DNA from: Polyangiaceae bacterium
Lineage (GTDB): Bacteria; Myxococcota_A; Polyangia; Polyangiales; Polyangiaceae
Direction of reading: 5' to 3'
DNA: 64,000 nt
Assembly (NCBI GenBank): GCA_041389725.1
Contig: JAWKRG010000007.1
Coordinates: forward strand, 124,001-188,000
Shown: positions 1 to 10,200 of the stretch, piece after piece
How the letters are laid out: each line of letters starts with the position of its first letter
How positions within the stretch are numbered: the stretch's first letter is position 1
Program-made: the position numbers and the translations under genes
Notes under the pieces: generated by a model
Databases searched by the model: none
What the model was told of the DNA's origin: nothing
What the model saw: the letters and a program-made list of their open reading frames with translations, nothing else

Positions 1-1739
1 TCGGGGCCAGCTACGGTGCAACTCTGCGCGACGTGAGTGTGGAGCTGCCGCCAGCGCTGACCGCCGTGGCACCCACGCGCCTCGACACCATCGTGGCGGG
101 CGGGGAGCAGGTCGTGGTGGCGCGTCTCGCCAATAGCGATCTTGACGGAACCGTGGTTCTGCGCGGCACCGTCGGCAAGGAGCGCTTCGAGCAACGCTAT
201 CCGCTGCGACTCGCCGTGAGCACCAGCAAGGGCAATGCCTTCGTGCCGCGACTCTATGCGGCGACCCGCATCGCCGACCTGGAAACGCAGATCGGTGCCG
301 AAGCGAAGAAGGAAGCCATCAAGCTGTCCAGTGCCTTCGATGTTGCGAGCCGCTACACCTCGCTCCTCGTGTTGGAAAGCGAGGCGATGTTCCGCGCGTT
401 CGGTCTCGACAACACGCGGACGACTCACACCTGGACCGGTGAGGAAGCAGCCGAGGGCGCCATCGCCGCGGGTGCCGATGCGGTCGAAGACGAAGAAGCT
501 CCTGTTGGCGACCTCCGCAAAGACGCCGATACGTCCGCCGAGAGCGGCTCCCTGGGCGGCTTTGGCTTCGGCGGCGGCGGCAAGACAGCGACCGGACATG
601 CCAGCAGCCCGGCCGCCGCCCAGGCAGCACCAGCCCCCAGACCGAAGCCCTCGATGCGCAGCTCCGCAGGTCCTCCCGCCCTGGCAGAAAAGGCGCCAGA
701 GGCGAAGGCGAAGAAGGAGATCGCCACCGACGACGCTTTCGACCCGCAGCCGAATCGCTGGCGCGCACCTCCAGGTCGACGCATGATTCCGATGCGACGC
801 ATCTGGGAGCGCAAGGGCGCCTTCGAAGCCGGCGAGCGCGCCATTCCGGACACGGCCCTGCCGTCCACCATCGCCATCGCCGAGCGCGAGCTCGAGCAGA
901 ACCCCAACCGCCGCGCGGCAGTGCAGAAGCTCTACTCCCTCTTCATGCTCGCTGGCGACGTGGAGCGCGCGTTTTCCACAGCGGAACGCTGGAGCGAGAA
1001 GGAACCCCTGGACGCAGATGCATTGACGGCTCGCGCGGATTTGGCGTCGCGCACGGGCGACCGCGAGCTGGCCATTCGCGTGCTCGGCAGCGTGGTCGAC
1101 GTACGACCGGACGACGTGGCATCCCAGCAGCGTCTAGCGCGCCTCCACCGCTGGGCAGGACGCCCGGACCTCGGCTGCCGTCACTCCCTGGCGATCGCTC
1201 AGATCCGCAATCGCGACGCGAAGCTGTTGGCAGAGGCCGTCAGCTGTGCACGTCAAACGGGGCTCAGCACGATGGCGAACGACATGCTGTCGGGCGCCGA
1301 AGAAGGCACTCGACGCGCCGCCGACGCACTGATCCCCCGTCTGGAGAAGCGCCGCGACGATCTCTCCGGCGACTTCCGCGTCGAAGCAACCTGGAGCGGC
1401 GATGCGGATCTGGATTTGGCCATCGTTCACCCCGACGGACACCGCGTTTCTTGGCTCGGAGCGCCGACTCGCTCGGTGATCAGCGCCACGGACGTGACCA
1501 GTCACAGCCGTGAAGGCCTTGCCCTGCGCGGCGCAAAGGTGGGCCAGTACGTGGTCGAGATCGTGCGTAGCGGTGGGGACAGCACCGTCCCAGTTCGCGG
1601 GGAAGCGACGATCACCATTGCCGGCACCAAGCGCACGGTTCCCTTCACGCTCGACGGCACTCGCAAGACCCTCGGGGTAGCCAAGGTGAGCATGGCCTCG
1701 CGCTTGGTCCCGCTGTCGTCGGGCTTTGGTTGGCGCTAG
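1..1739 (+). CDS. VIT/VWA-type surface protein, C-terminal part (5' truncated by window edge)
   Basis: The reading frame is open to the left edge (first full codon at base 3), so the start lies outside the window. The first 130 residues match the region that follows the von Willebrand A domain in inter-alpha-trypsin-like (VIT/VWA) bacterial proteins, including the characteristic stretch KEAIKLSSAFDVASRYTSLL followed by VLESEAMFRAFG. A Gly-rich and Pro/Ala-rich linker follows. Then comes a helical TPR-like region (about residues 280-430 of the visible part) and a C-terminal beta domain resembling DUF2135 (WSGDADLDLAIVHPDG). The VIT and VWA domains themselves must lie upstream. Such proteins are usually exported; the role here is unknown. 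The family call is good, the function is inference. Confidence 0.75.
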   Translation, partial: GASYGATLRDVSVELPPALTAVAPTRLDTIVAGGEQVVVARLANSDLDGTVVLRGTVGKERFEQRYPLRLAVSTSKGNAFVPRLYAATRIADLETQIGAEAKKEAIKLSSAFDVASRYTSLLVLESEAMFRAFGLDNTRTTHTWTGEEAAEGAIAAGADAVEDEEAPVGDLRKDADTSAESGSLGGFGFGGGGKTATGHASSPAAAQAAPAPRPKPSMRSSAGPPALAEKAPEAKAKKEIATDDAFDPQPNRWRAPPGRRMIPMRRIWERKGAFEAGERAIPDTALPSTIAIAERELEQNPNRRAAVQKLYSLFMLAGDVERAFSTAERWSEKEPLDADALTARADLASRTGDRELAIRVLGSVVDVRPDDVASQQRLARLHRWAGRPDLGCRHSLAIAQIRNRDAKLLAEAVSCARQTGLSTMANDMLSGAEEGTRRAADALIPRLEKRRDDLSGDFRVEATWSGDADLDLAIVHPDGHRVSWLGAPTRSVISATDVTSHSREGLALRGAKVGQYVVEIVRSGGDSTVPVRGEATITIAGTKRTVPFTLDGTRKTLGVAKVSMASRLVPLSSGFGWR

Positions 1740-1887
1740 GCTCGAGTCGAACGGTCTTGGCAGGCTCCAACCCCGATTGCCATGGAGGCCGAGACCCACA
1801 GAAACACCGACGAGATCCGCGACCCGGAGCCGTAAGGCCGAGGTCGCGGGTTGCGTTTCATCTCAGGAACGAAAGCCCACGATAGGA

Positions 1888-3288
1888 ATGCGAAGCGTGA
1901 CCATGAGAAACCTACTGATCTCCAGCCTCACTCTGTTGTCCCTGGCCGCGTGCGCGTCGAGCAACCCCAAGAACCGCGACGCAGCCGCTCCTGCCAAGCC
2001 CCAGGTCGCCCAGGGAACGGAAAACCAGATAGCCAGCGGGGACCCGGCGGACCCCGACGCGCCGACGCCTGAAGAGGGCGAATGGGGGATCGTCGGGGAC
2101 GCCAGCTACCCAGCGGTCGTCGACAAGGTGGTGGGGATGGTGGGTGACTCCACGGTCGTGGAGGGTGCGAAGCGCCGCGGTCTCGATGTCCTGAACGTGA
2201 TGTGGGAGGACACGGGGCGCTCCCAGGGGTCGTCCTTGGGCCCCAACATTTCCGATCTGACCCTGCAGGTCCGATACCGCCCGACCGGCGCTGAGCAGGA
2301 GCGCACGGCGCTCATGCCGGTGATCCGATTTCCGAACTTCAGCGATCGCACCGGCGACGTGAAGGCGAACAAGTTCTTCATTCGCGTGGGCAACCACCGC
2401 AAGAAGGACAGCCTGGAAACCGTCGCCCTGACGGACGTGCTCAAGAACCTGCGCAAGTATGCCGCGCGTCCCTGGAGCATCAAGGGCAGCGGCAACATGC
2501 TGGCCAAGCGTGACACGCACTTCTTGGTCAGCGCGCAGGCCGTGTTCTTGCCCATTCCCAAGAAGGGCAAAGCCGAGTTCAACCCAGTGCTCTTCAACTA
2601 CCAGTCGGCCCCCGGCTCACCGGCAGTGCTGGCAATCCTCGTCACTCGCCAGGGCACGAGCATGACGGTCGTCGAGAACCGTCCCGAAGAGAGTGTCGTG
2701 AATGGAGTGGGTCAAGAGTTGTACTTCAACAACGAAGGGCAGCGTGCTGCCTTCACCGCGGAGCGCAAGAGTGACGTCAAGCGCCGCATCGCCGCCCAAG
2801 GCGGCCCCAAGAGCGGCGACGACAAGAGTGCCCTCGCGCGAGGAGCCGACGCCTTGTTCCTGATTCAGGTCCCCCTGAAGCACAAGAACCGCGGCTTCCT
2901 TGGCGGCTTGGGCGGAGCCGTCGACGCGGACATGGAGATGGCGGCTGGCTCCGCCGCCCCTGCCCCGGCCATGAAATCCGCCGAGAGTCGCCCGCGAAGC
3001 GACGTGGAGCAGGCAGTGCTGGGCCATGGCAAGAACCGCGGTCCCTTCGAAGAAGGCGCAGGACTGGAGCTGGTCCGAGATGACCGCTTCCCCATTCGCA
3101 TCACGGTTCAGTTCTACAAGGCGACGAGCAATGGCGTCGTCGACGACAAGGATCTGGACGGCATCGCTCGTAGTATCGGCGGCGTGTACGAGCATGCTGA
3201 CTTCGTGGGCTCCCTGGTGATTCCGGCGGGTGATCCACGACGCCCCACGGAGTGGCAGAAGATCCCGGGCGAGTGGTTCCCGTGGTGA
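1888..3288 (+). CDS. Putative lipoprotein, unknown function
   Basis: The protein has a short hydrophobic signal ending in a lipobox (LSLAAC), so it is predicted to be lipid-anchored after cleavage before Cys. The frame is open well upstream, but the residues before 1888 are Arg-rich and unlike a protein start. ATG codons at 1888 and 1903 both give a good lipoprotein signal; neither has a convincing Shine-Dalgarno. The mature part is about 445 residues of mixed alpha/beta sequence with no family I recognise. A low-complexity Ala/Pro segment follows the Cys and another lies near residue 360. It follows the VIT/VWA gene by about 150 bases on the same strand and ends before a hairpin at 3293-3313, so it may be co-transcribed with that gene. 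Confidence 0.7.
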   Translation: MRSVTMRNLLISSLTLLSLAACASSNPKNRDAAAPAKPQVAQGTENQIASGDPADPDAPTPEEGEWGIVGDASYPAVVDKVVGMVGDSTVVEGAKRRGLDVLNVMWEDTGRSQGSSLGPNISDLTLQVRYRPTGAEQERTALMPVIRFPNFSDRTGDVKANKFFIRVGNHRKKDSLETVALTDVLKNLRKYAARPWSIKGSGNMLAKRDTHFLVSAQAVFLPIPKKGKAEFNPVLFNYQSAPGSPAVLAILVTRQGTSMTVVENRPEESVVNGVGQELYFNNEGQRAAFTAERKSDVKRRIAAQGGPKSGDDKSALARGADALFLIQVPLKHKNRGFLGGLGGAVDADMEMAAGSAAPAPAMKSAESRPRSDVEQAVLGHGKNRGPFEEGAGLELVRDDRFPIRITVQFYKATSNGVVDDKDLDGIARSIGGVYEHADFVGSLVIPAGDPRRPTEWQKIPGEWFPW

Positions 3289-3292
3289 AGCG

Positions 3293-3313
3293 CGTCAGCA
3301 TCCGGTGCTGACG
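3293..3313 (+). terminator. Hairpin after the lipoprotein gene, candidate terminator
   Basis: An 8-bp perfect inverted repeat (CGTCAGCA / TGCTGACG) with a 5-base loop begins 4 bases after the lipoprotein stop codon. There is no T-tract, which is common for terminators in high-GC genomes. It may end transcription before the pgs genes. Confidence 0.45.
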
Positions 3314-3436
3314 ATAGGCTGAAACGGCATTGCATCGCGCCGCAGAAGGCGGCGCCAAGGGGACGGGCTTTCGCTGCTCTAGACGGGCGCCCAGCCCTCG
3401 GCCTATAGGGATAGGGCCCCTGGCGCTTGTTCCGCG

Positions 3437-4627
3437 ATGTCTGGCACGACCCTGCTAATCGTCATCACCGCCGTACTCGTTTTGGCGGGCGCCTTCGAGC
3501 TTTTGGCGCACCGGCGCAAGCTCCGCAGGATTCGCATTCGCGTGCACGTCAACGGCACGCGAGGCAAGTCGAGCGTCACGCGCCTGATCGCGTCCGCGCT
3601 GCGGGAATCGGGCCTGGTCACCTGTGCCAAGACCACCGGAACCCTGGCGCGGTTCATCTTGCCCGACGGGCGCGAGCTGCCCATCTTTCGTCCCTCTGGT
3701 GCCAATATCATCGAGCAGAAGCGGATCGTCGCGGCGGCCGCTGCGCAGGGTGCCGAGGCCTTGGTGCTGGAATGCATGGCCCTCGCTCCGGAGCTGATCG
3801 CCCTGTGCGAACTCGAATTGGTCCGCGCGACCCACGGCGTCATCACCAACGCACGCCCAGATCATCTGGACGTGATGGGCCCTGGAGAAGCCGACGTGGC
3901 CCGTGCCCTCTGCGGCATGGTCCCCGTCAAGGGCAAGATGTTCACCGCGGAGCAAAAGCAAATCGCGGTGATCGAATCGGCAGCCCGTGACCGAGGTTCT
4001 GCCTTGGTCGCCATCGACGACGACGCCATTGCCGCGGTCACCCCAGAAGAACTCGAGGGCTTCAGCTACACCGAGCACCCCGACAACGTGGCGTTGGCTC
4101 TCGCCGTGTGCGACGACTTGGGTATCGCACGCGACGTTGCCTTGCGCGGAATGCACAAGACGCCCCCGGATCCCGGCGCACTCACCTCCTTCGAGCTCGC
4201 CTTCTTTGGTCGACAAATCGTGTTCGTCAACGGCTTCGCAGCCAACGACCCGGTCAGCACCCAGCAGTTGTGGAACCTGGCGATTTCCCGCCATGGCGAA
4301 CTGAAGGCCCGTATCGCCGTTTTCAACTGCCGAGCCGACCGCCCGGACCGATCGCTGCAACTGGGCGCGGACGTCGCGAGTTGGCAACCGGCGGACAAGA
4401 TCGTGCTGATGGGCACCGGGACCTACCTGTTCGCGCGGGCCGCCATTCGCGCTGGAGTCGACGCGGGCAGCTTCGTTTTCGCTGAAGATGTGGACGTGGA
4501 AGAGCTTTTCGAGCAGATCGTGTCCTTGGTGGATTCCTCGGCATTGGTGATGGGCATGGGCAACATCGGCGGCGACGGCTTGCCGCTCACGCGATACTTC
4601 CGCAACCGATCGGTCCCCACCTCATGA
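3437..4627 (+). CDS. pgsB: Poly-gamma-glutamate synthase subunit PgsB (CapB)
   Basis: This is a Mur-ligase-like amide ligase that activates the gamma-carboxyl of the growing chain with ATP and adds glutamate. It is the catalytic subunit of the membrane poly-gamma-glutamate synthase. One N-terminal membrane helix (residues about 4-23) precedes the P-loop NGTRGKSSVTR at residues 39-49, the hallmark of PgsB/CapB. The motif TNARPDHLDVMGPGE also fits the family, and the length of 396 matches. The stop overlaps the pgsC start (ATGA), so translation is coupled. No Shine-Dalgarno is clear before the ATG. Known: PgsB with PgsC makes capsular or released polyglutamate. Inferred: the product here is a polyglutamate-like polymer, since Mur-like ligases can use other amino acids. 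Confidence 0.9.
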   Translation: MSGTTLLIVITAVLVLAGAFELLAHRRKLRRIRIRVHVNGTRGKSSVTRLIASALRESGLVTCAKTTGTLARFILPDGRELPIFRPSGANIIEQKRIVAAAAAQGAEALVLECMALAPELIALCELELVRATHGVITNARPDHLDVMGPGEADVARALCGMVPVKGKMFTAEQKQIAVIESAARDRGSALVAIDDDAIAAVTPEELEGFSYTEHPDNVALALAVCDDLGIARDVALRGMHKTPPDPGALTSFELAFFGRQIVFVNGFAANDPVSTQQLWNLAISRHGELKARIAVFNCRADRPDRSLQLGADVASWQPADKIVLMGTGTYLFARAAIRAGVDAGSFVFAEDVDVEELFEQIVSLVDSSALVMGMGNIGGDGLPLTRYFRNRSVPTS

Positions 4628-5079
4628 TCGAGCTACTTCCCCTTTCCGTGGGCATTGGTCTGGCCGTGAGTTTGCTCTTCACGGAGATGTTCGGCATCGC
4701 CGCTGGCGGCATGATCGTGCCCGGCTACCTGGCGCTCTCCCTGAGTCGCCCGATGGACGTGCTCCTGACCGTGCTGGCCGGTTTCGCCACCTTCGCCGTC
4801 GTGCACACGCTGTCGTCCTTCGTGATCGTCTATGGCCGGCGTCGCACCGTGTTGATGATCCTGATCGGCTACCTGGTGGGCATGGCGCTGCGCTGGGGCA
4901 CCGGCAGCCTAGGTGCTCACGGCGTGGAAATCGAAGTCATCGGCTTCATCATTCCCGGGCTCATCGCCATCTGGCTCGACCGGCAGGGCATCGTGGAAAC
5001 CTTGGCTGCGCTGGTCACCGCCTCGGTGGTGGTTCGCCTGATCCTCGTCGTCGTCGTAGGTGCGGAGGTCTCGGGATGA
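4624..5079 (+). CDS. pgsC: Poly-gamma-glutamate synthase membrane subunit PgsC (CapC)
   Basis: A 151-residue integral membrane protein with four to five hydrophobic helices, and the conserved N-terminal region typical of PgsC (IGLAVSLLFTEMFGIAAGGM, then VPGYLALSL). It partners PgsB in the membrane-bound polyglutamate synthase and is thought to take part in synthesis or translocation. Its length equals that of Bacillus PgsC. It overlaps both neighbours by the 4-base ATGA arrangement, so pgsB, pgsC and the next gene form one translationally coupled operon. Confidence 0.9.
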   Translation: MIELLPLSVGIGLAVSLLFTEMFGIAAGGMIVPGYLALSLSRPMDVLLTVLAGFATFAVVHTLSSFVIVYGRRRTVLMILIGYLVGMALRWGTGSLGAHGVEIEVIGFIIPGLIAIWLDRQGIVETLAALVTASVVVRLILVVVVGAEVSG

Positions 5080-6218
5080 AGCGCGTCTACTGGCGCCCAC
5101 CGGGAGTGTCGCGCTCCGCGTTGGCCATGATTGCCCTGGCGGCGATCGCTGCTTTGGTCGTGGTGGAGCGCTTTCCCGTCGTGCGCAAACAGGCCTACTA
5201 CGCCGAAAAGATGCGAGCGGCACGGCTCTCCTACGACGCCATGCGCGCCGTCAAGGCCGAACGCGTCAAGCGCGGCCTGGTGATGGATGCGGAGTCCGAC
5301 CCGCACCAGACGGGGCTGATCGGCTTTCCGATCACGCCCATCACTTCCAACACTGGCTACATCAGCGCCAAACGCGCCAGCACCAATCCCAACTTCGCGG
5401 CAGTCATCCTGCACTACCTGAAACGGGCAGGCGTGGAACACGGTGATCGGGTCGCCGTCGGCGTCTCGGGTTCCTTCCCGGCCTTGTCCATTTCCGCCTA
5501 CGCCGCGCTGCAAGTCTTGGAGGCGCAGCCGCTCGTAGTCGCCAGCGTCTCGGGCTCCGAGTGGGGTGCCAACGACCCTGCCTACACTTGGCTCGACATG
5601 GAGCGCACGCTCTACGACGAGAAGCTCTTTTCCCACCGCAGCCTGGCTGCGTCTCGCGGCGGTATCGACGATCGCGGCATGGGCATGAGCAAGGACGGAC
5701 GCGCCCTGATCGATGCTGCCATCGCGCGCAACAACGTCGAGCGCATCGACAGCACGTCCTTGGTCGATGCGATCGAGCGGCGCATGGCCATCTACGACGC
5801 TCGCGCCGGTGACAAGCCCATCAAAGCCTACATCAACGTCGGTGGTGGCTCGGCGTCGGTCGGCACCCACGTGGGCAAGAAGCAGTTTCGTCCGGGTCTG
5901 AATCTGGAGCCGCCGCGCGGCGAGGGCATCGTCGATTCGGTCATGCTGCGCTTTGCCGAACGGGGCATCCCAGTGGTGCACGTCAGCAACATCGCCGAAA
6001 TCGCCAAGAGCAACGGCCTGAAGGCAGACTCCGACGCCAACCCGCGCATCGGCGAGGGCTCGGTGTTCATCAAGGCCGAGCCCAATCGCATTCTCGCCGG
6101 CATCGGCGTGGGTCTCATCCTGATGGTGATGCTGGCGTTCATTCGCCTGGACGTGGGGCTGCGCATCCTGCGCACGCGCAAGAAGGAAGGCGTCAAGCAG
6201 CCGCAGCAGATGGTGTGA
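5076..6218 (+). CDS. pgsW: Poly-gamma-glutamate system protein PgsW
   Basis: A 380-residue protein with one N-terminal helix (about residues 13-33) and one near the C-terminus (about 338-362), so the middle 300 residues probably face the periplasm. The body (KRASTNPNFAAVILHYLKRA, GVSGSFPALSISAYAAL) matches the poly-gamma-glutamate system protein family that accompanies pgsB and pgsC in some Leptospira and deltaproteobacteria. This protein stands where Bacillus has the hydrolase-like PgsA and small PgsE; neither is present. It starts in an ATGA overlap with pgsC. Its role is not established; export or tethering of the polymer is inference. Confidence 0.8.
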   Translation: MKRVYWRPPGVSRSALAMIALAAIAALVVVERFPVVRKQAYYAEKMRAARLSYDAMRAVKAERVKRGLVMDAESDPHQTGLIGFPITPITSNTGYISAKRASTNPNFAAVILHYLKRAGVEHGDRVAVGVSGSFPALSISAYAALQVLEAQPLVVASVSGSEWGANDPAYTWLDMERTLYDEKLFSHRSLAASRGGIDDRGMGMSKDGRALIDAAIARNNVERIDSTSLVDAIERRMAIYDARAGDKPIKAYINVGGGSASVGTHVGKKQFRPGLNLEPPRGEGIVDSVMLRFAERGIPVVHVSNIAEIAKSNGLKADSDANPRIGEGSVFIKAEPNRILAGIGVGLILMVMLAFIRLDVGLRILRTRKKEGVKQPQQMV

Positions 6219-6317
6219 GCTGCTGGTTTTGGTCTCGACGCGCGGCGCCGCGGCTTGGCGCCTCCCGCACTGGGCAGCGCGGTCGCCGGCCGCGGCTCAC
6301 CGCCATGCCTCGCCGTA

Positions 6318-7253
6318 TCAAGCCTGGGCGCGCGTCATGCCCGCGCGCTGCGACCCCGACTTTTCCGGCAAGGAGCGGTGCAAGATTGCAGGAGGCGCCA
6401 CGCCATGCGTGCGGAAGGCGGACAGCACGCGTCGGGTCACGTCGGTCTCGAACGCTTTCTCGTACTTGGTGTCCAGCACGTAGGCCTTGCCGATCATCTG
6501 CAGGGCCACGTACTCGTTCTGGATGACCTGCTTCATCACGACGACCACGGGCTTCTCCAGAAAGACGTAGCGACTGGTCAGGATGCCCTCGGTGATGAGG
6601 CGCTCGGCCAAGTCGATGTCTTGATCCATGCCCACGTAAAAGACGATGGGCACCATCATGTCCAACGCGCCGTAGTTGCCGCAGCTGGTCACGTCCGTCA
6701 GGATCTTGTTGTTCGGAATGGTCACGGTGTTGTCGTCCAGGGTCTGCATGCGAACCGACCGCAGCCCAATGGCGACGATGTCGCCGTACTCCCCGGCGTA
6801 CTGAACGCGGTCCCCGACCTGAAAGGGTCGATCGAACATGATGGTCACGCCCGCGATCATGGCCGCGACCAGGTCTCGCATCGCAAACCCGACAGCGACG
6901 GCAAAAGTGCCACCGATCAACGTCAGCACCGTCTGATTGAGCTGAAACGAGAGTCCAATCACCACGAAGCCCGTGGCGAAGTAGACGAAGAACCGGGTGA
7001 AGCTCTCGATCTTGCTGAACAGCAGCCGACGATGGGCGAATCGGTTGCTCAAGCGGGTGACGATGCCCGACAAGAACCGCAGCGCCACCGCGGCAGCGAT
7101 GATGACCAAGGTGGAGACTGCGACTCCACTCCAACGGACGAAGCTGACGATCTGCGAGACGTCGGGCGGCTCCTGCGCCGAGGCAACTGCGGGAGCGAGA
7201 GAGCTGAGAGCGAAGGTCGCGAGGGCAGCTCGGCGTGAGGTCGTGCGAGGCAT
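6318..7253 (-). CDS. MscS-family mechanosensitive channel
   Basis: Small-conductance mechanosensitive channel of about 311 residues. The chosen ATG at 7253 gives a clean signal-like N-terminus ending ...APAVASAQ; the upstream in-frame extension would overlap the previous gene. Three membrane helices follow. The third is the Gly/Ala-rich pore helix (GGTFAVAVGFAMRDLVAAMI), and the MscS beta domain begins at DRPFQVGDRVQYAGEYGDIV and runs to IPNNKI. It starts 5 bases after the stop of the large membrane ATPase gene, so the two are almost certainly co-transcribed and perhaps functionally paired. Known: MscS channels relieve osmotic pressure. Any ATPase control is inference. Confidence 0.85.
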   Translation of the reverse strand: MPRTTSRRAALATFALSSLAPAVASAQEPPDVSQIVSFVRWSGVAVSTLVIIAAAVALRFLSGIVTRLSNRFAHRRLLFSKIESFTRFFVYFATGFVVIGLSFQLNQTVLTLIGGTFAVAVGFAMRDLVAAMIAGVTIMFDRPFQVGDRVQYAGEYGDIVAIGLRSVRMQTLDDNTVTIPNNKILTDVTSCGNYGALDMMVPIVFYVGMDQDIDLAERLITEGILTSRYVFLEKPVVVVMKQVIQNEYVALQMIGKAYVLDTKYEKAFETDVTRRVLSAFRTHGVAPPAILHRSLPEKSGSQRAGMTRAQA

Positions 7254-7258
7254 GGGTC

Positions 7259-10200
7259 TCAGGTTCCTCCGGATAGCAGGTGTCTTCGTTGCAGCACGCG
7301 GGTAATGGCACGGAGCCAGGTCCAAGCCACGCGGTAGCGACCCTCGGTCTGCTCCAGGTAGCCACGGAAGGATGCGTAGCGCAGCGTGTCGTGCACTTGC
7401 CGCGACGGGAGCATGGTGGCGACGACGATGTCGTCGGGGAGGGCCAGCTCCAGCTGCACCACCGCCCGAAGCACGAACAGAGACGCGTCGGGGAGGCTCT
7501 CGATATCCGCCGTGTTGGGAGCGTTGAACAGCTGCACCCGCACGTCGCCGTCATGGTCCACGCGCAAGGATTCACGCCAAAAGTGCACGGCAATCGCCGG
7601 ATTGCCAGCCGCGTAGTCCCACAGCAGGCGATAGTAGCTGACTTCAGTCCGCGCCAGTTGCTCCCGGCGCAAGTCCTCGTCGTCCTCTTCTTCCCCCACC
7701 AGGTCGTCGAACAGCGGTGTGATCCCCGCGCGCTCGCTGCGCAGCTTCAGCAAGGCCGCGATGTTCTCTTCTCGCCAAGGGACGACGTGAATGACTTCGT
7801 CGAACACGGGTCGCGTTCCCCGCGCGCGCTCCACGTACTGCCAAATGACGGCGCCAAGGCAAAACACCCAGGTCGTGCGATCACTGGAGTCCCGCGCCAG
7901 GGCCACGATGCGATCGAAGTCGTCCAGGCCCCCGATGGTGGGGCGCACCAAGCGATGCGCGTCGTCAATCAACAGCGCACTGTCCTCGCCACGCTGCGCG
8001 AGGGCGTCCCGCAGTGCGTCCTCGGATGCGTCCGCATCCAAACCCAGGGCGCGGCGCAGCTCGCGAGCCAAGGGCGCAGCCCCCCCCACGGGACAACCCA
8101 CGCGCACGCTACTCGGCTTGTCGCGCAGGATGCGGTCGAGCAACATGCTCTTGCCCAGGCCGCGCTCGCCAACGACGGCGAAGACGCCGCCGCCAGGCGC
8201 GTCGATGGCGGCGGCAATGGACGCGATCTCGGCATCGCCCACGCCGGGAACAGGCGTATCCATCCCTTCCTGGGGACCCAGGGAGGCGTAGAGCGCCTCG
8301 GGAAGTGGGTCGGTCTGACGTTTGCCGTGCTCGCGGGCCTGCTTGGCCACTTCTCGGCGGAACAAGTAGGCGAGCACGCGGCGGGTCATCTCGAAAGTGC
8401 TGACGTAGGTTCGCGCCGTCCGCGCAACCCCTTGGCCGATCAGGTACACGCCGCCAGCTGCCGCCGCCGGGAAGCGTTTCCAGCCAGCCCTCTGTCCCAG
8501 CACCCACTGGACGAAAACGCTCTTTTTCCTTGCAGCGCCCAGGCGTTCAAACACGACGGGCTGCCACCAACGAATGATCACGAGCGCGATGGGAATGGCC
8601 AGGAACCAAAACGTCGAGAGCACCCAGGAGTAGATGGTGCCTTGCCCCACCAGATGCGTGGTCAGCGACAGGAACAGCCCCACAGTGACGATCACGCGCC
8701 CGACGAGGCGCAGCGACTGGTAGCGCAACTGGTCGGTACTGCGCCGTCCACCCCGCCCATCGCCCTCGGCAAAGCCCACGTCGATGACGTGAACGATGAT
8801 GTTTCCGCCCAGAGTCCAGCCCAGCACGATCCACAGCATCTGCACGGCGTACAAGCCGCTCACTGCTGGCCCCGCCAAGGCCACCGTGCCCCAGACGAAG
8901 GCAAGCCAGGCCGCCGGTCCGTGCGCGCGCTCCAACAGGCTCACGGCCCGCTCCGCATAGATCACGACCCGTCGGCTGCGGTTTTCCTGGCGCAGGGATT
9001 CCGTGCGCTCACGCAGCGCGGCGATGAGCGAGGGCGCACGACGCCGCCACCAGAGGAACACTGCCAAAAGCGCGAGAAGCTTGAGGACCGAGAGCGTGGC
9101 AACGACTTCCCCCGTGCGGTCCCCTTCTCTGTGCCGCAGACCGCGAATCCAATTCCAGGATGCCTGCGCTTGAAAGCGGGTGACCAAGGAGACTTGCCGC
9201 AGCTCGGCGCGAGCTTGATCGATACCCGAGGTATTGAAGCCGGTAAGGGCCGCACGCTTGTCGTCCGTCAGATGCGGGTAGAGCGCGAGCCGATCCCGAT
9301 TGAGGGACTCCACCTGCTCGAGCAATGAGCTGGCCCGAGCCCAACGCATCTTGCTCTCGCGGATCTGCAGTTTCTGCTCTTGTGTCTCGAGCTCGCGCCG
9401 CAGAGCATCGATCGCGGTTCGGTCCACCGTCGCGCCCGCCGTGTCCAGGCGATCCGGGCCCGCCCGGGGCAGTTCCGAACTCGTCAAGCTGTCGAGCGCG
9501 CCCGCCAGCTCGTCGCGCGCGCTGCGCAGACTCTTGCGCAGCTCCTCGTAGAGCGTGTCCGCTTCTTCCGCAGTCGTCTTGCCAGCGATTCGCTCGCTGA
9601 CGACACCACTCACTCGCCGGCGCCAAGCCAGAGCCTCTTCTGCGCGCTTGGCGGTCCGCTCCTCGGACTTGCCGAGGCTCGCTTCGAAACGTGCTTGCGC
9701 CTCTTTCACCCCGAGCAGGCGCGCTTGTTCCTCGGCCAACAGCCGTGCGGCCTCACTTCGTGCACGCTTGGCTTCCTCCAAAGCCTTCTGTTTTGCGATG
9801 GCCGCTGCCTCAGCCCGCTGCTGCGCCTGGTCGACCGTAGCGCCCTGCTTCGCCACCTCGCCACGACGTCGTTGGTGCTCTTCCAGGATCTTCTTCCGCT
9901 CAGGAGCGGAGAGGGACAGGAACACCAGCCGCGCGGCGTCCAGTTCGATGCGCGCGTCATAGAGCGTCTGAGCACGAGCATCGAGCCTGGGCTCAGGGGC
10001 TGGGGCCTGGGCATCCGGGGTGTCACCCTTGCGCGGCTTGGGTGCTGCCGGAGTGCGACCCTTGATCGTGCGTGCGTCTGCAGCGGCGTCGGTCCCCGCG
10101 TCCGCCGAACTCAGGCGCTCGTGTGTCAGCGCGCGCAGTCGTGCGACCTCCACAGCGACCGCACGGGCGTTCCCCAAGGGAGTGTCGAACAAGCTCTGCG

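Noticed and set aside
6241..6252. CGCGGCGCCGCG palindrome between pgsW and mscS as a terminator
   Set aside because: It is a 12-base self-complementary GC run with no loop or T-tract, which is expected by chance at this GC content.
7280..9328. A 682-codon plus-strand open frame
   Set aside because: It is antisense to the coiled-coil ATPase gene, in the codon-mirrored frame expected from high GC. Its translation is Arg/His/Gln-rich with no domain pattern.
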